Shown: positions 19,585-28,943, counted from the first letter of the stretch. The stretch: DNA of 64,000 bases from Pedobacter sp. MC2016-15 (GCF_026239695.1 NZ_JAPIVS010000001.1:930001-994000); one strand, 5' to 3'. Translations and numbers: made by a program. The notes: generated by a model from the sequence alone, not told the origin.

Positions 19585-19620
19585 AAAGTGTTAAATTTTT
19601 GATAAAATTTAACACTTTTT
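19585..19620 (+). terminator. Long AT-rich hairpin with T-tail
   Basis: AAAGTGTTAAATTTT and AAAATTTAACACTTT form a perfect 15-bp stem with a TGAT loop, followed by two more T residues. It lies 40 bp after the phosphodiesterase gene and should terminate it, though the stem is AT-rich. It could instead act on the downstream SusC promoter. Confidence 0.6.
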
Positions 19621-19678
19621 AACATCCAAATACACTTATACTTTAACTGCTTTTGTTACAGGGTTAATACGCTTAGGA

Positions 19679-19686
19679 TAAGTTTG
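19679..19686 (+). promoter_or_regulatory. Candidate -7 box of SusC/SusD pair 1
   Basis: TAAGTTTG matches the Bacteroidota -7 consensus TAnnTTTG exactly. A TTTG lies at 19652-19655, but the 23-base spacing is longer than usual. The start at 19705 would give a short leader of about 13 nt. Confidence 0.35.
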
Positions 19687-19704
19687 CAGCCAAACTTAAA
19701 GCGT

Positions 19705-22700
19705 ATGAATCTAAAAATTACCACACAATCCCTCAGAAAGGTCGTGCCGGTAGCCTTGCTTTTACTCTGCACCACTGTTTTTGCACAGGCGCAGACAGTG
19801 CAGGGTACGGTGACGGACAATGAGAATCAACCCATACCCGGCGTAAACGTCGTGGTGAAGGGTGAAAAAACACATGCAGTGACGGACGGCTCCGGAAAGT
19901 ATCAGTTACAAAATGTAAATGATAAAGCGACGCTCGTATTTTCGTCAATCGGATATATCACTCAGGAACTGGCACCGGGGACAAAGAGTACTTTCAATGT
20001 ACGCCTTGCATCGGATGCTAAAACGTTAAATGAGACTGTAGTGGTAGGTTATGGCGTTCAGAAAAAGGCGAACCTTACGGGGGCGGTCGACCAGGTGCGG
20101 AGTGATGCATTAGAGGGTCGCCCTATCCCAAACCTTACACAGGGACTGCAGGGGGTACTGCCCAACCTCAATATCAGAATGGGCGACGGTAAACCAACCC
20201 AATCGCCACAGTACAATATCCGCGGTACTACTTCCATCGGTCAGGGCGGAAATGCTTTGGTGCTCATTGATGGCTTCGAGGGTGATCCAAGTGTGCTGAA
20301 CCCAAATGATGTAGAATCGGTATCGATCCTTAAAGATGCGGCTTCGGCAGCAATTTACGGTGCCCGTGGTGCTTTCGGGGTGGTGCTCATCACTACTAAA
20401 AAAGCAGAAAAAGGAAGAACAAGCATTAACTTTTCTACAAACTTCGCCATCAAAAGTCCCCTGCAGACGCCAGACTTTGTTACCGATGGTTATACCTGGT
20501 CTAAGATGTTTGCTGAAGCTTTCGTAAACGGTGATGGTGCCTTCCCGCAAAATGCGAACAAAACACAGAAATTCTCACAGGCTTACCTGGATGAGTTTAA
20601 AAGACGTGTAGAATCTGGTCAGCCTTACAATCAGGTGGAGGTGAACTCAGTAACCGGTGAATATACTTATTATGGAAGTACAGACTGGTATTCAGAATTG
20701 TACAAAGACAATACTTTTGCACAGGAGAACAATCTCTCTGTAACGGGAAGTACGGACAAAGCTGACTTTTTCCTCTCGGCGCGTACGCTGAAGCAGGACG
20801 GACTCTTCAAATACAATTCTGACGACTACAATATGAAAAACCTGCGGGCCAAAGGTTCGGTACAGGTTTTTCCATGGCTGAAGGTGGAGAATAACGCGGA
20901 TTACTCGGTGATGAATTACCACAACCCGATCAACGTGGGTGAAGGAGGCGGTATCTGGAGGAACATCGCTGATGAAGGTCACCCTACGATGCCAATGCTG
21001 AATCCGGATGGCTCTTTAACTTTTACGGGTGCTTATACCGTGGGCGACTTCTACCTCGGCAAAAATGGTATCGACACAAAAAAACAGGTATTCAGGAACA
21101 TCACGAGCCTGAGATCTAACTTCTTCAATAACAAGTTTCGTGTAAATGCAGACTTTACCTTCAGAAATACCAATAACGATACGGAACAGAAACGTGTGCA
21201 GGTGCCTTACAGCACTGGTGTAGGGCAGCTTGCTTATGTGGGTACAACTACCAACGACCTGAGGTTTGAGCAGAAGGAAACGCAATACCTGGCTACCAAC
21301 GTGTATGCAGAATATGAGAATACCTTCAAAAATGATCATTACCTGAAGTTTATGGCTGGTTATAACTATGAGCAGTCTACCTACAACAGGTTGCTGGTAC
21401 AGCGTAATGGTCTGATCTTCGAAGATGCAGACGACCTGAACCTGGCGCTGGGTACTTCCATCAATACCGGTGGTGGTTATGACCAGTGGGCTATCATGGG
21501 TGGTTTCTCCCGCTTAAACTATTCCTTCAAAAACAAGTACCTGGTAGAGGTAAATGCAAGATATGACGGATCATCCAAATTCCCTTCAAATCAGCGCTAC
21601 GGCTTCTTCCCATCGGTTTCTGTCGGATGGAGAATCAATCAGGAAGGGTTCTGGAAGGTTTCACCAAAGGTTATTTCAGACTTTAAACTGCGTGCTTCCT
21701 ATGGTTCCTTAGGAAACGGAAATATTGATTCCTATGCCTACCAGGAGCTGTTTAATATTACACAGGCCGATTTCATCCTGAATGGTACAAGACCTCAAAC
21801 CACTAAGATTCCTGCAGTATTACCTGACGGGATTACCTGGGAAACTTCTACTACTACCAACGTGGGTATCGACCTCGGGATGTTTAACAACCGCCTGAAC
21901 TTTACGGCAGATGCCTATATCAGGAACACTACGGACATGTTTACCGTAGGTCTGACGGCTCCGGCAACATTCGGGGCAGCAGTACCTAAAGGCAACTACG
22001 CAGATTTACGTACCAAAGGATGGGAAGCTTCGGTTTCATGGAGCGACCTGATTGGTAACTCCAGCAAGCCGGTACGCTACAACGTGCGCCTGACCATCGC
22101 AGATAACAAATCGAAAATTACGAGATACAACAATCCTGACAAACTACTGAGCGATTACTACGAAGGCCAAACGATCGGCGAAATCTGGGGTTACGAAACG
22201 GAAGGTTTCTTTATCGACCAGGCGGATATCGATTCACATGCCAAACAGAGTCCGCAGATGAGGGCATCCCCTACCAATATCTGGGCACCAGGCGATATCA
22301 AACTGAAGGACCTTAATGGCGATGGGCTGATCAATGTGGGTACCAACTCAGTGAACAATCCTGGTGACAGAAAGATCATCGGTAATTCTGCTCCGCGTTA
22401 CCTGTACAGCGTTAACCTGGGGGCTGAATGGAATAACTTCTTCATCAGTACTTTCTTCCAGGGTGTAGGTAAACAGCAATGGTACCCAAGTACAGAAACA
22501 GAGATGTTCTGGGGACAGTACAACAGGCCATACAATAACATCCCGACCTTTCATTTGGGCAATATGTGGACTCCGGACAATACGGATGCGTATTTTCCAA
22601 GAACGATGTCCCGCGCGGCATCCAGCAATACCAACAGGGAACTGGGTGTAGCTCAGACGAGGTACCTGCAAAACGTGATGTACCTGAGAATGAAAAACCT

Positions 22701-22941
22701 GCAGCTAGGTTACAGCCTGCCGGCGCGACTGGTATCAAAAATCGGTGCCCGCACGGCGAAGGTGTTCTTCTCAGGAGAAAACCTCTGGACTTACTCTCCG
22801 CTGTACAAAATTGTAAAAACTATAGATGTAGAAAATGCTGTACCTAGCGACCAAGATCTGAATAAAGATTCAAAAAATGGTGATGGTTATAACTATCCCC
22901 TGCTGAAAAGTTATTCGCTTGGACTAAGCGTTACGTTTTAA
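19705..22941 (+). CDS. SusC/RagA-type TonB-dependent outer-membrane receptor
   Basis: This is a 1078-residue receptor. The ATG at 19705 is chosen because it starts the signal peptide (ending FAQAQ); the open frame upstream begins only with TTG. A CarboxypepD_reg-like domain (about 27-110) is followed by the SusC signature NETVVVGYGVQKKANLTGAV, a plug domain and a 22-strand beta-barrel ending in SLGLSVTF with the terminal Phe. There is no N-terminal sigma-interacting (STN) domain. It imports a glycan or oligomer with the SusD encoded 11 bp downstream. No glycoside hydrolase lies next to this pair, so the substrate is unknown. Confidence 0.95.
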   Translation: MNLKITTQSLRKVVPVALLLLCTTVFAQAQTVQGTVTDNENQPIPGVNVVVKGEKTHAVTDGSGKYQLQNVNDKATLVFSSIGYITQELAPGTKSTFNVRLASDAKTLNETVVVGYGVQKKANLTGAVDQVRSDALEGRPIPNLTQGLQGVLPNLNIRMGDGKPTQSPQYNIRGTTSIGQGGNALVLIDGFEGDPSVLNPNDVESVSILKDAASAAIYGARGAFGVVLITTKKAEKGRTSINFSTNFAIKSPLQTPDFVTDGYTWSKMFAEAFVNGDGAFPQNANKTQKFSQAYLDEFKRRVESGQPYNQVEVNSVTGEYTYYGSTDWYSELYKDNTFAQENNLSVTGSTDKADFFLSARTLKQDGLFKYNSDDYNMKNLRAKGSVQVFPWLKVENNADYSVMNYHNPINVGEGGGIWRNIADEGHPTMPMLNPDGSLTFTGAYTVGDFYLGKNGIDTKKQVFRNITSLRSNFFNNKFRVNADFTFRNTNNDTEQKRVQVPYSTGVGQLAYVGTTTNDLRFEQKETQYLATNVYAEYENTFKNDHYLKFMAGYNYEQSTYNRLLVQRNGLIFEDADDLNLALGTSINTGGGYDQWAIMGGFSRLNYSFKNKYLVEVNARYDGSSKFPSNQRYGFFPSVSVGWRINQEGFWKVSPKVISDFKLRASYGSLGNGNIDSYAYQELFNITQADFILNGTRPQTTKIPAVLPDGITWETSTTTNVGIDLGMFNNRLNFTADAYIRNTTDMFTVGLTAPATFGAAVPKGNYADLRTKGWEASVSWSDLIGNSSKPVRYNVRLTIADNKSKITRYNNPDKLLSDYYEGQTIGEIWGYETEGFFIDQADIDSHAKQSPQMRASPTNIWAPGDIKLKDLNGDGLINVGTNSVNNPGDRKIIGNSAPRYLYSVNLGAEWNNFFISTFFQGVGKQQWYPSTETEMFWGQYNRPYNNIPTFHLGNMWTPDNTDAYFPRTMSRAASSNTNRELGVAQTRYLQNVMYLRMKNLQLGYSLPARLVSKIGARTAKVFFSGENLWTYSPLYKIVKTIDVENAVPSDQDLNKDSKNGDGYNYPLLKSYSLGLSVTF

Positions 22942-22952
22942 TCATAAAATCA

Positions 22953-24737
22953 ATGAAGATGAAAAAACAATATATATGGTTATTCCTGAGTATTTTAGCT
23001 TTTGCCGCGTGTAAAAAGCTTGATCAGGTACCTGAATCTACAGCCACCAGGGAAGCTGTCTTTGGTACAGAAAGTGGTTTGAGATTATACTCCAATTCCT
23101 TCTATGGCATGGGCTTCCTGCCAAAAAACTCTACCAGCAAAGATGCAATGTCTGATTACCTGGCAGTACGAAGTGTCAACAACTTTATCAGACCCGGGGC
23201 TTTTACTTCTACTTCAGACACGAGCTGGCAGTGGAGGGATCTCAGAAACATCAACTATTTTATCGAAAACTGTAATGATCCTAAAGTTCCTGTAGCGATC
23301 AGGAACAACTACCTCGGTATCGCGAGATATTACAGGGCTTACTTTTACATGGAGAAGGTGAAACGCTTTGGAGATGTGCCATGGATCGGTAAACCGCTTG
23401 ACGTAAATGATCCAAAGCTGGTTGCCGGCAGGGACAAACGTGAACTGGTAATGGATTCGGTACTGGCAGATATCAACTTTGCCTGTGCGAACATCACGGC
23501 AACCAACGACCCGAGTCGTACTACGGTAACCAAATACGTGGCCTATGCTTATAAATCGAGGATATGCCTGTTTGAGGGTACCTACAGAAAGTATCATACC
23601 GAACTCAACCTGCAGGCCAGTGCCAATACCTGGCTGGACAATGCTGCCAGTGCCGCAAAGGAAATCATGGATAAGGGTGGATACAGTATCAATACTGCCG
23701 GTGGTGCAGGGGTATCTTACCGTCAGGTATTTACGAGTGCTGCGCCGGTAGCGGCAGAAGTGCTGCAATCAGCAGTGGCTGATGTTAACCTGGGTGTACT
23801 TAATGAAGCCAACTGGTGGTGGACCAGCGGTACTTATGGTGAAAAGGCGAGTTTTACGAGAACTTTTATCAATACCTATCTGAAACTGGACGGTACGCCC
23901 TATACAAATGACCCTTCTTACCGCACGCAGTTATTCAAAGATGAGGTGAAAAACAGGGACCTGAGGTTAAAGCAGACGATTCGTTCGGGCGACTATAAAC
24001 GGATCAGCAACGGCGTGCAGGTTCCGGCTCCGCCAGTATTCTCTTATACTTTTACGGGTTATCAGCCGATCAAATGGACGCTGGATGACATGTATTATGA
24101 TGCAGGTGCCTTAAATATCAATGCGATTGCGCTCTTCAGATATGCCGAAGTACTGCTCAACTATGCAGAAGCAAAGGCCGAACTGGGTACGCTGACGGAT
24201 GCTGAATGGGCAAGTACTATTGGTGTACTGAGATCCCGGGCTGGCATTACAGGCGGACTGAACACAAAACCTGTGGTAGCCGACCCTTACCTGATCGCCA
24301 ACTACTTCCCGGGTATCGCTGATCCTACGATCCTGGAAATCAGAAGGGAAAGAGGTATTGAGCTGAGTCTTGAAGGCTTCCGCTTCAGTGATATCCTGAG
24401 ATGGAAAAGAGGAGCGCTCATGAACCAGGAATGGAATGGTTTCTATGTACCTGCATTGAATACACCGATGGACCTCAATGAGGATGGTATCCTTGATGTA
24501 GCGTTCTTTCAAGGTACCCCACCAACACCGGCAGTGGCAGGCGTTACTTATGTGAACGTTTCCCCTACAATTGGTGCAGCAGTAAACTCTCAGCGCCTGA
24601 AAAGCAATACTTCTGGTGAGCTGACCTGGATGAATGAGATTGTTCGCCAATGGGACGATAAAATGTACTACTACCCTATTCCGCAGGCAGATTTACAACG
24701 GAATCCTGCACTGGGACAAAATGCCGGCTGGCAATAA
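22953..24737 (+). CDS. SusD/RagB-type surface glycan-binding lipoprotein
   Basis: This 594-residue lipoprotein has signal and lipobox FAACKKLDQVPES. The SusD fold is seen in the N-terminal helical (TPR-like) part (LRNINYFIENCNDP, YLGIARYYRAYFYMEKVKRFGDVPWI) and in the C-terminal SusD signature (LNYAEAKAELGTL, IRRERGIELSLEGFRFSDILRW). It sits on the cell surface as the lid of the SusC channel encoded 11 bp upstream. The region of about residues 505-540 (NEDGILDVAFFQGTPPTPAV) is an insertion near the ligand side and could affect specificity. Confidence 0.94.
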   Translation: MKMKKQYIWLFLSILAFAACKKLDQVPESTATREAVFGTESGLRLYSNSFYGMGFLPKNSTSKDAMSDYLAVRSVNNFIRPGAFTSTSDTSWQWRDLRNINYFIENCNDPKVPVAIRNNYLGIARYYRAYFYMEKVKRFGDVPWIGKPLDVNDPKLVAGRDKRELVMDSVLADINFACANITATNDPSRTTVTKYVAYAYKSRICLFEGTYRKYHTELNLQASANTWLDNAASAAKEIMDKGGYSINTAGGAGVSYRQVFTSAAPVAAEVLQSAVADVNLGVLNEANWWWTSGTYGEKASFTRTFINTYLKLDGTPYTNDPSYRTQLFKDEVKNRDLRLKQTIRSGDYKRISNGVQVPAPPVFSYTFTGYQPIKWTLDDMYYDAGALNINAIALFRYAEVLLNYAEAKAELGTLTDAEWASTIGVLRSRAGITGGLNTKPVVADPYLIANYFPGIADPTILEIRRERGIELSLEGFRFSDILRWKRGALMNQEWNGFYVPALNTPMDLNEDGILDVAFFQGTPPTPAVAGVTYVNVSPTIGAAVNSQRLKSNTSGELTWMNEIVRQWDDKMYYYPIPQADLQRNPALGQNAGWQ

Positions 24738-24759
24738 TTTCAGCAGTTGTTTATTAAGG

Positions 24760-24794
24760 GAGCCGGGGCATTCAAGGATGATCCGGCTCTTTTT
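24760..24794 (+). terminator. Rho-independent terminator after SusD 1
   Basis: GAGCCGG and CCGGCTC form a 7-bp stem, with an inner CAT/ATG pairing, followed by TTTTT. It lies about 20 bp after the SusD stop and just before the convergent AraC-family gene ends. Confidence 0.85.
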
Positions 24795-25755
24795 ATGAAA
24801 CTGCGGCGGAGTATTTCTTGGGCTTCATGCCGATATGCTGCTCAAACACTCTCGAAAAATGGCTCATATTGCTAAAGCCAAGCCGATAACCCACTTCAGA
24901 AACACTGAACTTATTGCTACGAAGTAAATCGGCCGCTTCCTGCATCCGCATCATCTGGTAGTATTCAAAGATACCTTTTCCAAAGATCTGCCGGAATAAC
25001 TTACGTAGCTTGGGCTCGCTCATTCCGGCCTGTTGTGCCAGCCGGGCAATATTAGCGTTAGAATTCAAATTTGATAACAACTGCTGCTTCACTGCGTAAA
25101 TGGCCTCGATATCTTTGATATGCATGCCGGTCAGCCTATCCTCTTCCCGTTGTATCAACAATGAAAACACATGACATAACAGTTCCTCAGTTTTTAACCT
25201 GTAATAATGGCTCTCGATACTTTCTACAAACCGCCGCTCCAGCATCTCCGTAGCCGTACGGATCATTTCCGAAGAGACTCTGGTCTCAAAGGCAAACTGC
25301 GCAGTTGAATGCAGGATGTTCTTCACTACCGGATGGGATAGTGTTCCAAAAATCTTTTCCAGGTACCTCCGGGAGACTGCAATGGTGATGCTCCTGAAGA
25401 TCGTGTGCGAAGCCATGATCAGCTGCGAAGAGAGTTCCTGTTTACAGATAAAAACATTAGGCTGCTCGATCCTGAGTCCTGCAGTGTCAAAAGATGGGAA
25501 GATCCCGCTTAAGATAAAGATCACATCGTCCTGTCCCTCCGCAAACTCGTTGTTACGGTCCAGCTCAATCTGCTCCTTCAGGTAGTAGTTCCTGATCAGT
25601 ATCCGCATTTCTTCTCCAAAAGAAAAACCGGTAATATACCCTTCGCCCTTTTCCGGGGGGATATAAAAAAACCGTCCCTCGATCTTTGCCCCTATTGCTC
25701 TCGCAAACTGCAGCATGATCCCGGAGCCCTTTTTGTCGGTAACTGATATCTTCAT
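24793..25755 (-). CDS. AraC-family transcriptional regulator
   Basis: I start this at the ATG at 25755 (320 aa, MKISVTDKKGSGIM). The open frame continues to a TTG at 25896, inside the divergent monooxygenase gene, which is unlikely. The C-terminal AraC domain has both helix-turn-helix motifs: ANIARLAQQAGMSEPKLRKLF (HTH1, about 235-255) and FSVSEVGYRLGFSNMSHFSRV (HTH2, about 283-303), ending PKKYSAAVS. The N-terminal part is of the type found in transcription regulators that sense small molecules. It is divergent from the TetX-like gene and probably controls it. Confidence 0.9.
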   Translation of the reverse strand: MKISVTDKKGSGIMLQFARAIGAKIEGRFFYIPPEKGEGYITGFSFGEEMRILIRNYYLKEQIELDRNNEFAEGQDDVIFILSGIFPSFDTAGLRIEQPNVFICKQELSSQLIMASHTIFRSITIAVSRRYLEKIFGTLSHPVVKNILHSTAQFAFETRVSSEMIRTATEMLERRFVESIESHYYRLKTEELLCHVFSLLIQREEDRLTGMHIKDIEAIYAVKQQLLSNLNSNANIARLAQQAGMSEPKLRKLFRQIFGKGIFEYYQMMRMQEAADLLRSNKFSVSEVGYRLGFSNMSHFSRVFEQHIGMKPKKYSAAVS

Positions 25756-25838
25756 CTGATAGGTATAAAGATCATGATTATTTTGTTTTCCGACTATTTT
25801 ATGATCAAATACTGCTATTTTAACCTCAATATACGATC

Positions 25839-25846
25839 TATCTTTG
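25839..25846 (+). promoter_or_regulatory. Candidate -7 box of the TetX-like monooxygenase gene
   Basis: TATCTTTG is an exact TAnnTTTG match, 19 nt before the ATG at 25866, with TTTT at 25818-25821 near the expected -33 position. Just upstream, GATCAT (25770-25775) and ATGATC (25801-25806) form an inverted pair of half-sites, a possible operator for the divergent AraC protein. Confidence 0.45.
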
Positions 25847-25865
25847 ATAAATATCAGGAACGAAA

Positions 25866-27047
25866 ATGAAGTTATTAAAAGATAAGGAAATAGCAATTAT
25901 AGGTGCTGGCCCGGGTGGATTAACGCTGGCACGTCTGCTACAACAAAAGGGAGCCGCTGTTATAGTTTATGAAAGGGATTTCAACCGCGAAGTGCGGGCA
26001 CAGGGGGCTACGCTGGACCTTCATTATGAGTCTGGATTGCTGGCATTGGAGAAAGCAGGGCTAATGGAAGCTTTTAAGCAAGTTTACAGACCTGATGCCG
26101 ACCGGCTCCGGGTTGTCGACCAATACGGAAAGATCTTTCTGGATGATCATGAAGAAGAAAGCAAAGCGGATTTCGGAGATGAATATTTCAGACCTGAAAT
26201 TGACCGTGGGCCACTGCGAAATCTCCTCCTGGATTCACTCCAACCCGATACTGTGATCTGGGACCGCCATATCAGGAGCATCGAAGCGGAAGGCGAAAAA
26301 TGGAAGATCTTCTTTCAAAATGGACATACCGCAACGGCGGATATCGTGATCGGTGCCGATGGAGCCAACTCCAAAATCAGGTCTGTCGTTACCCCTATCA
26401 AACCCTTTTATTCCGGAGTCACCATTCTGGAAGCAAATGTCGCAGATGCGGCAAAGAATAGCCCCAACGTCAATAGCTTACTCAAAGGAGGAAAGATCAT
26501 GGGATTGAATAATTCAAAAACGCTCAGCATGAGTGCCAAGGGCGATGGAAGCATTGATTTTTATGCCGGCTGGAGAGTAGAAGACAGCTGGGCCAAAGAC
26601 AGCGGTATAGATTTCGGAGACCATCAGCAGGTAATGGATTGGTTCAGGAAAGAATATGCAGGTTGGGGCGATATCTGGCTGGAACTGTTCAAAAATGCAG
26701 GTACTACCTTTAATCCCAGACCGCAGTACTGCATGCCGCTGGATCAAAACTGGGAAGCACATGCCAACATTACACTCATCGGAGATGCAGCTCATCTCAT
26801 GCCTCCTTATGCCGGCGAAGGGGTAAACATGGCGATGCTGGATGCCCTGCAACTCAGCGAAAGCCTGACAGATGATAGTCAGCCAAACCTGAAAACCGCC
26901 ATAGGCCATTATGAACAGCAGATGTTTGAACGCTTTGCTAAAATCGGACAGGAAACACTGGATAATACAGAATTGATGCATTCCCCTGATGGTCTCCGGA
27001 AGCTGTTGCAGATGTTTGAAGGGCCTGCTGGTACCGCAGCAGAATAG
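25866..27047 (+). CDS. TetX-like FAD-dependent monooxygenase
   Basis: This 393-residue flavoprotein is close in layout to TetX-type group A monooxygenases. The N-terminal Rossmann motif IAIIGAGPGGLTLARLLQ (about 9-26) binds FAD. VYERD, GATLDLH, EIDRGPLRNLLL and DTVIWDR all have direct TetX counterparts. The second FAD motif IGDAAHLMPPYAGEGVNMAM starts at about 305. By eye alignment, TetX residues that contact tetracycline (Q192, R213, H234) correspond to E189, K218 and D231, and the loop between the last two is shorter, so another aromatic or polycyclic substrate is likely. It is divergent from an AraC regulator and 92 bp upstream of an SDR gene. Confidence 0.87.
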   Translation: MKLLKDKEIAIIGAGPGGLTLARLLQQKGAAVIVYERDFNREVRAQGATLDLHYESGLLALEKAGLMEAFKQVYRPDADRLRVVDQYGKIFLDDHEEESKADFGDEYFRPEIDRGPLRNLLLDSLQPDTVIWDRHIRSIEAEGEKWKIFFQNGHTATADIVIGADGANSKIRSVVTPIKPFYSGVTILEANVADAAKNSPNVNSLLKGGKIMGLNNSKTLSMSAKGDGSIDFYAGWRVEDSWAKDSGIDFGDHQQVMDWFRKEYAGWGDIWLELFKNAGTTFNPRPQYCMPLDQNWEAHANITLIGDAAHLMPPYAGEGVNMAMLDALQLSESLTDDSQPNLKTAIGHYEQQMFERFAKIGQETLDNTELMHSPDGLRKLLQMFEGPAGTAAE

Positions 27048-27084
27048 CCTTTTGAACAATGTAAAATCGAACGTTTAAACAAAG

Positions 27085-27112
27085 TTTGCCAGTATTCGGT
27101 ACAGTAATTTTG
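27085..27112 (+). promoter_or_regulatory. Bacteroidota-type promoter for the SDR gene
   Basis: TTTG at 27085-27088, a 16-base spacer and TAATTTTG at 27105-27112 fit the -33/-7 consensus (TTTG and TAnnTTTG). The SDR gene starts 27 bases after the box, at 27140. This shows the SDR need not depend on the monooxygenase transcript. Confidence 0.65.
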
Positions 27113-27139
27113 TCATCAGAATCTTAAAGACAATAAGAA

Positions 27140-28039
27140 ATGGATAAACAAAAGAATGTACTGATCACTGGCGCTGCCGGTGGATTCGGAACGGTTATCA
27201 TCGGGGCGCTCCTTGCCGAAGGTTATCACATTACCGGCGCTCTGCGCGATGCCACAGGCAGAAACAAACAAGCCGCTGAACAACTGCAAGCGAAAGGTGT
27301 TCATGTGGTGGAGATTGATGTCACCAGCGATGAAAGTGTAGCACAGGGTGTACGTGCTGCCGCAGAAAAAATGGGGGGCATAGATATCCTTATCAATAAC
27401 GCGGCACTGGGCGCCGGAGGAATCCAGGAGGCATTTACTGCAGACGACTGGAAGAAGGTATTTGACGTAAATGTCTTTGGCGTACAGCGTATGACGCGCA
27501 GTGTTCTGCCATTTATGAAACAGCAGCAGCATGGACTCCTCATCCTGATATCAAGCCTCAGCGCCAGACTCGCGGTACCTTTCCAGGGCCCTTACAGTCC
27601 TTCCAAATGGGCTGCCGAAGCTTTGGCCGAAAGCTACCGCACAGAAGTATCAAATTTAGGTATCGAGTCCTGCATCATCGAACCGGGAGCCTTCCCTACC
27701 CAGTTTATCGGTTCGCTGCTACAGCCCAGTGAGCAGGAACGGGCAGCAGATTACGGGGCTACAAAAGACCTTCCCGGAGCCATGCTGGCATCCATAGAAA
27801 GTGTCTTTGAGGCTAATCCTGACCAGAGCCTGGATCCCATCCCTGCAGCGGTACTCAAATTGCTGAACATGCCCCAGGGAACCCGCCCAATGCGAACCGA
27901 AGTAGACAGGATGTTTATGGGTGATCTTGTGGCTCCGTTAAATAAACAACTGGCCGAAGCAAATGAAAAAGTATATGAGGCTTTCCAGCTATCACACCTA
28001 ACTAAAGTCAAGACTCAGGACAATCTCAACAATCAGTAA
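27140..28039 (+). CDS. Short-chain dehydrogenase/reductase (SDR)
   Basis: This 299-residue classical SDR has cofactor motif TGAAGGFG (about 10-17), D(V)TS (acidic residue after the second strand), NNAALGAGG (about 87-95), catalytic Ser in LILISSLSARL (about 135-145), and Tyr and Lys in YSPSKWAAEAL (Y153, K157). The GALRDATGRNKQ segment suggests NADP preference. It is oversized at the C-terminus compared with the 250-residue norm. It oxidises or reduces an unknown alcohol/ketone, and lies after the TetX-like gene, so it may act on a related compound. Confidence 0.88.
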   Translation: MDKQKNVLITGAAGGFGTVIIGALLAEGYHITGALRDATGRNKQAAEQLQAKGVHVVEIDVTSDESVAQGVRAAAEKMGGIDILINNAALGAGGIQEAFTADDWKKVFDVNVFGVQRMTRSVLPFMKQQQHGLLILISSLSARLAVPFQGPYSPSKWAAEALAESYRTEVSNLGIESCIIEPGAFPTQFIGSLLQPSEQERAADYGATKDLPGAMLASIESVFEANPDQSLDPIPAAVLKLLNMPQGTRPMRTEVDRMFMGDLVAPLNKQLAEANEKVYEAFQLSHLTKVKTQDNLNNQ

Positions 28040-28048
28040 CTCAAACAG

Positions 28049-28086
28049 GAGCATAATCAGCTGAGGTTGGTTATGCTCTTCATTTT
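28049..28086 (+). terminator. Hairpin after the SDR gene
   Basis: GAGCATAA and TTATGCTC form a perfect 8-bp stem, followed by TTCATTTT. It lies 10 bp after the SDR stop and probably terminates it. It overlaps the promoter region of the following AraC gene. Confidence 0.6.
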
Positions 28087-28088
28087 CG

Positions 28089-28096
28089 TAAATTTG
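28089..28096 (+). promoter_or_regulatory. -7 box at leaderless position
   Basis: TAAATTTG is an exact TAnnTTTG match that ends exactly 4 nt before the AraC ATG at 28101. With the usual box position relative to the transcription start, the A of ATG would be +1. TTGG at 28067-28070 is 18 bases upstream, near the -33 position. Confidence 0.5.
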
Positions 28097-28100
28097 ATCA

Positions 28101-28901
28101 ATGGAAAAAAAGCTGCGCAATCCTGCTGCCGAGGTGGTAATCACTTGTCTCTCCGAGAAGTATCTGAAAAATGAGGTGATGCTTGATGACCACTGTTTTG
28201 TCAGGATTATTTCCGGAGAAATTAAAATCACGCAGTCGGACAGCTCCCGGATATTCCAGCCCGGTGACACGATTCTGCTGCCCCGCCGCCAGTTGTCCAC
28301 TGTTGTACAGTACCCAAAAGATGATAAGCCCTATCAGTGTGTGTTGATTATGTTGAAAACGAAACGCCTCAGGGAATACTATGCTGCAAATCCTGTTGAG
28401 AAGAATACAGCGCACGTGCCGGCAGTAAAAGCTTTCGATAGACATCCGCTGCTGGAAAGTTACTTCGCATCGCTGATCCCATATCTGGAATTCCATGAGG
28501 AGTTGCCCGAAAAACTGGTGACCTTAAAGATCGAAGAAGCACTGACGATTCTGCGAACGATTGATCAGGGTGTGGATGCATTCCTATCCGATTTCTCGGA
28601 ACCCGGAAAGATTGACCTGGCAGATTTTATGGAGCAGAACTATATGCACAACATGACGCTGGATAAGTTCAGCTTCCTGACTGGTCGTAGCCTCACGACA
28701 TTCAAGCGTGATTTTAGTAGGATTTACGGTGCTACACCCCAACGCTGGTTAACAGAAAAACGTTTGAAGCTGGCGCATTACCTGCTGTCAGCAAACCAGC
28801 AAAAACCTGTGGAGATCTTCCGTGAAGTTGGTTTTGAGAACCTCTCGCATTTTTCCTACGCCTTCAAGAAACAGTTTGGCTACGCGCCCAAGGAGGTCTG
28901 A
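28101..28901 (+). CDS. AraC-family transcriptional regulator
   Basis: This 266-residue protein has an N-terminal cupin-like sensory part (about 1-150, SGEIKITQSDSSRIFQPGDT) and a C-terminal AraC domain. HTH1 is around MTLDKFSFLTGRSLTTFKRDF, and HTH2 is IFREVGFENLSHFSYAFKKQ, ending GYAPKEV. The family binds DNA as a dimer near promoters. The target is not clear; the nearest candidates are the SDR gene upstream and the Crp-type gene downstream. The promoter box sits so close to the start that the mRNA may be leaderless. Confidence 0.92.
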   Translation: MEKKLRNPAAEVVITCLSEKYLKNEVMLDDHCFVRIISGEIKITQSDSSRIFQPGDTILLPRRQLSTVVQYPKDDKPYQCVLIMLKTKRLREYYAANPVEKNTAHVPAVKAFDRHPLLESYFASLIPYLEFHEELPEKLVTLKIEEALTILRTIDQGVDAFLSDFSEPGKIDLADFMEQNYMHNMTLDKFSFLTGRSLTTFKRDFSRIYGATPQRWLTEKRLKLAHYLLSANQQKPVEIFREVGFENLSHFSYAFKKQFGYAPKEV

Positions 28902-28917
28902 TACAAAAAATATTACC

Positions 28918-28925
28918 TAACTTTG
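28918..28925 (+). promoter_or_regulatory. Candidate -7 box of the Crp/Fnr gene
   Basis: TAACTTTG matches TAnnTTTG exactly, 18 nt before the ATG at 28944. No clear TTTG is found at -33, so the promoter may depend on an activator. Confidence 0.4.
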
Positions 28926-28943
28926 AATAATTAATTATCCTGC

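Noticed and set aside
25866..27047. Calling the TetX-like gene a tetracycline-resistance gene
   Set aside because: Substrate-contact residues seem changed and there is no mobile or resistance context; only the family is supported.
26514..27059. 181-codon minus-strand frame
   Set aside because: Antisense to the TetX-like gene; Cys/His/Phe-rich shadow composition.
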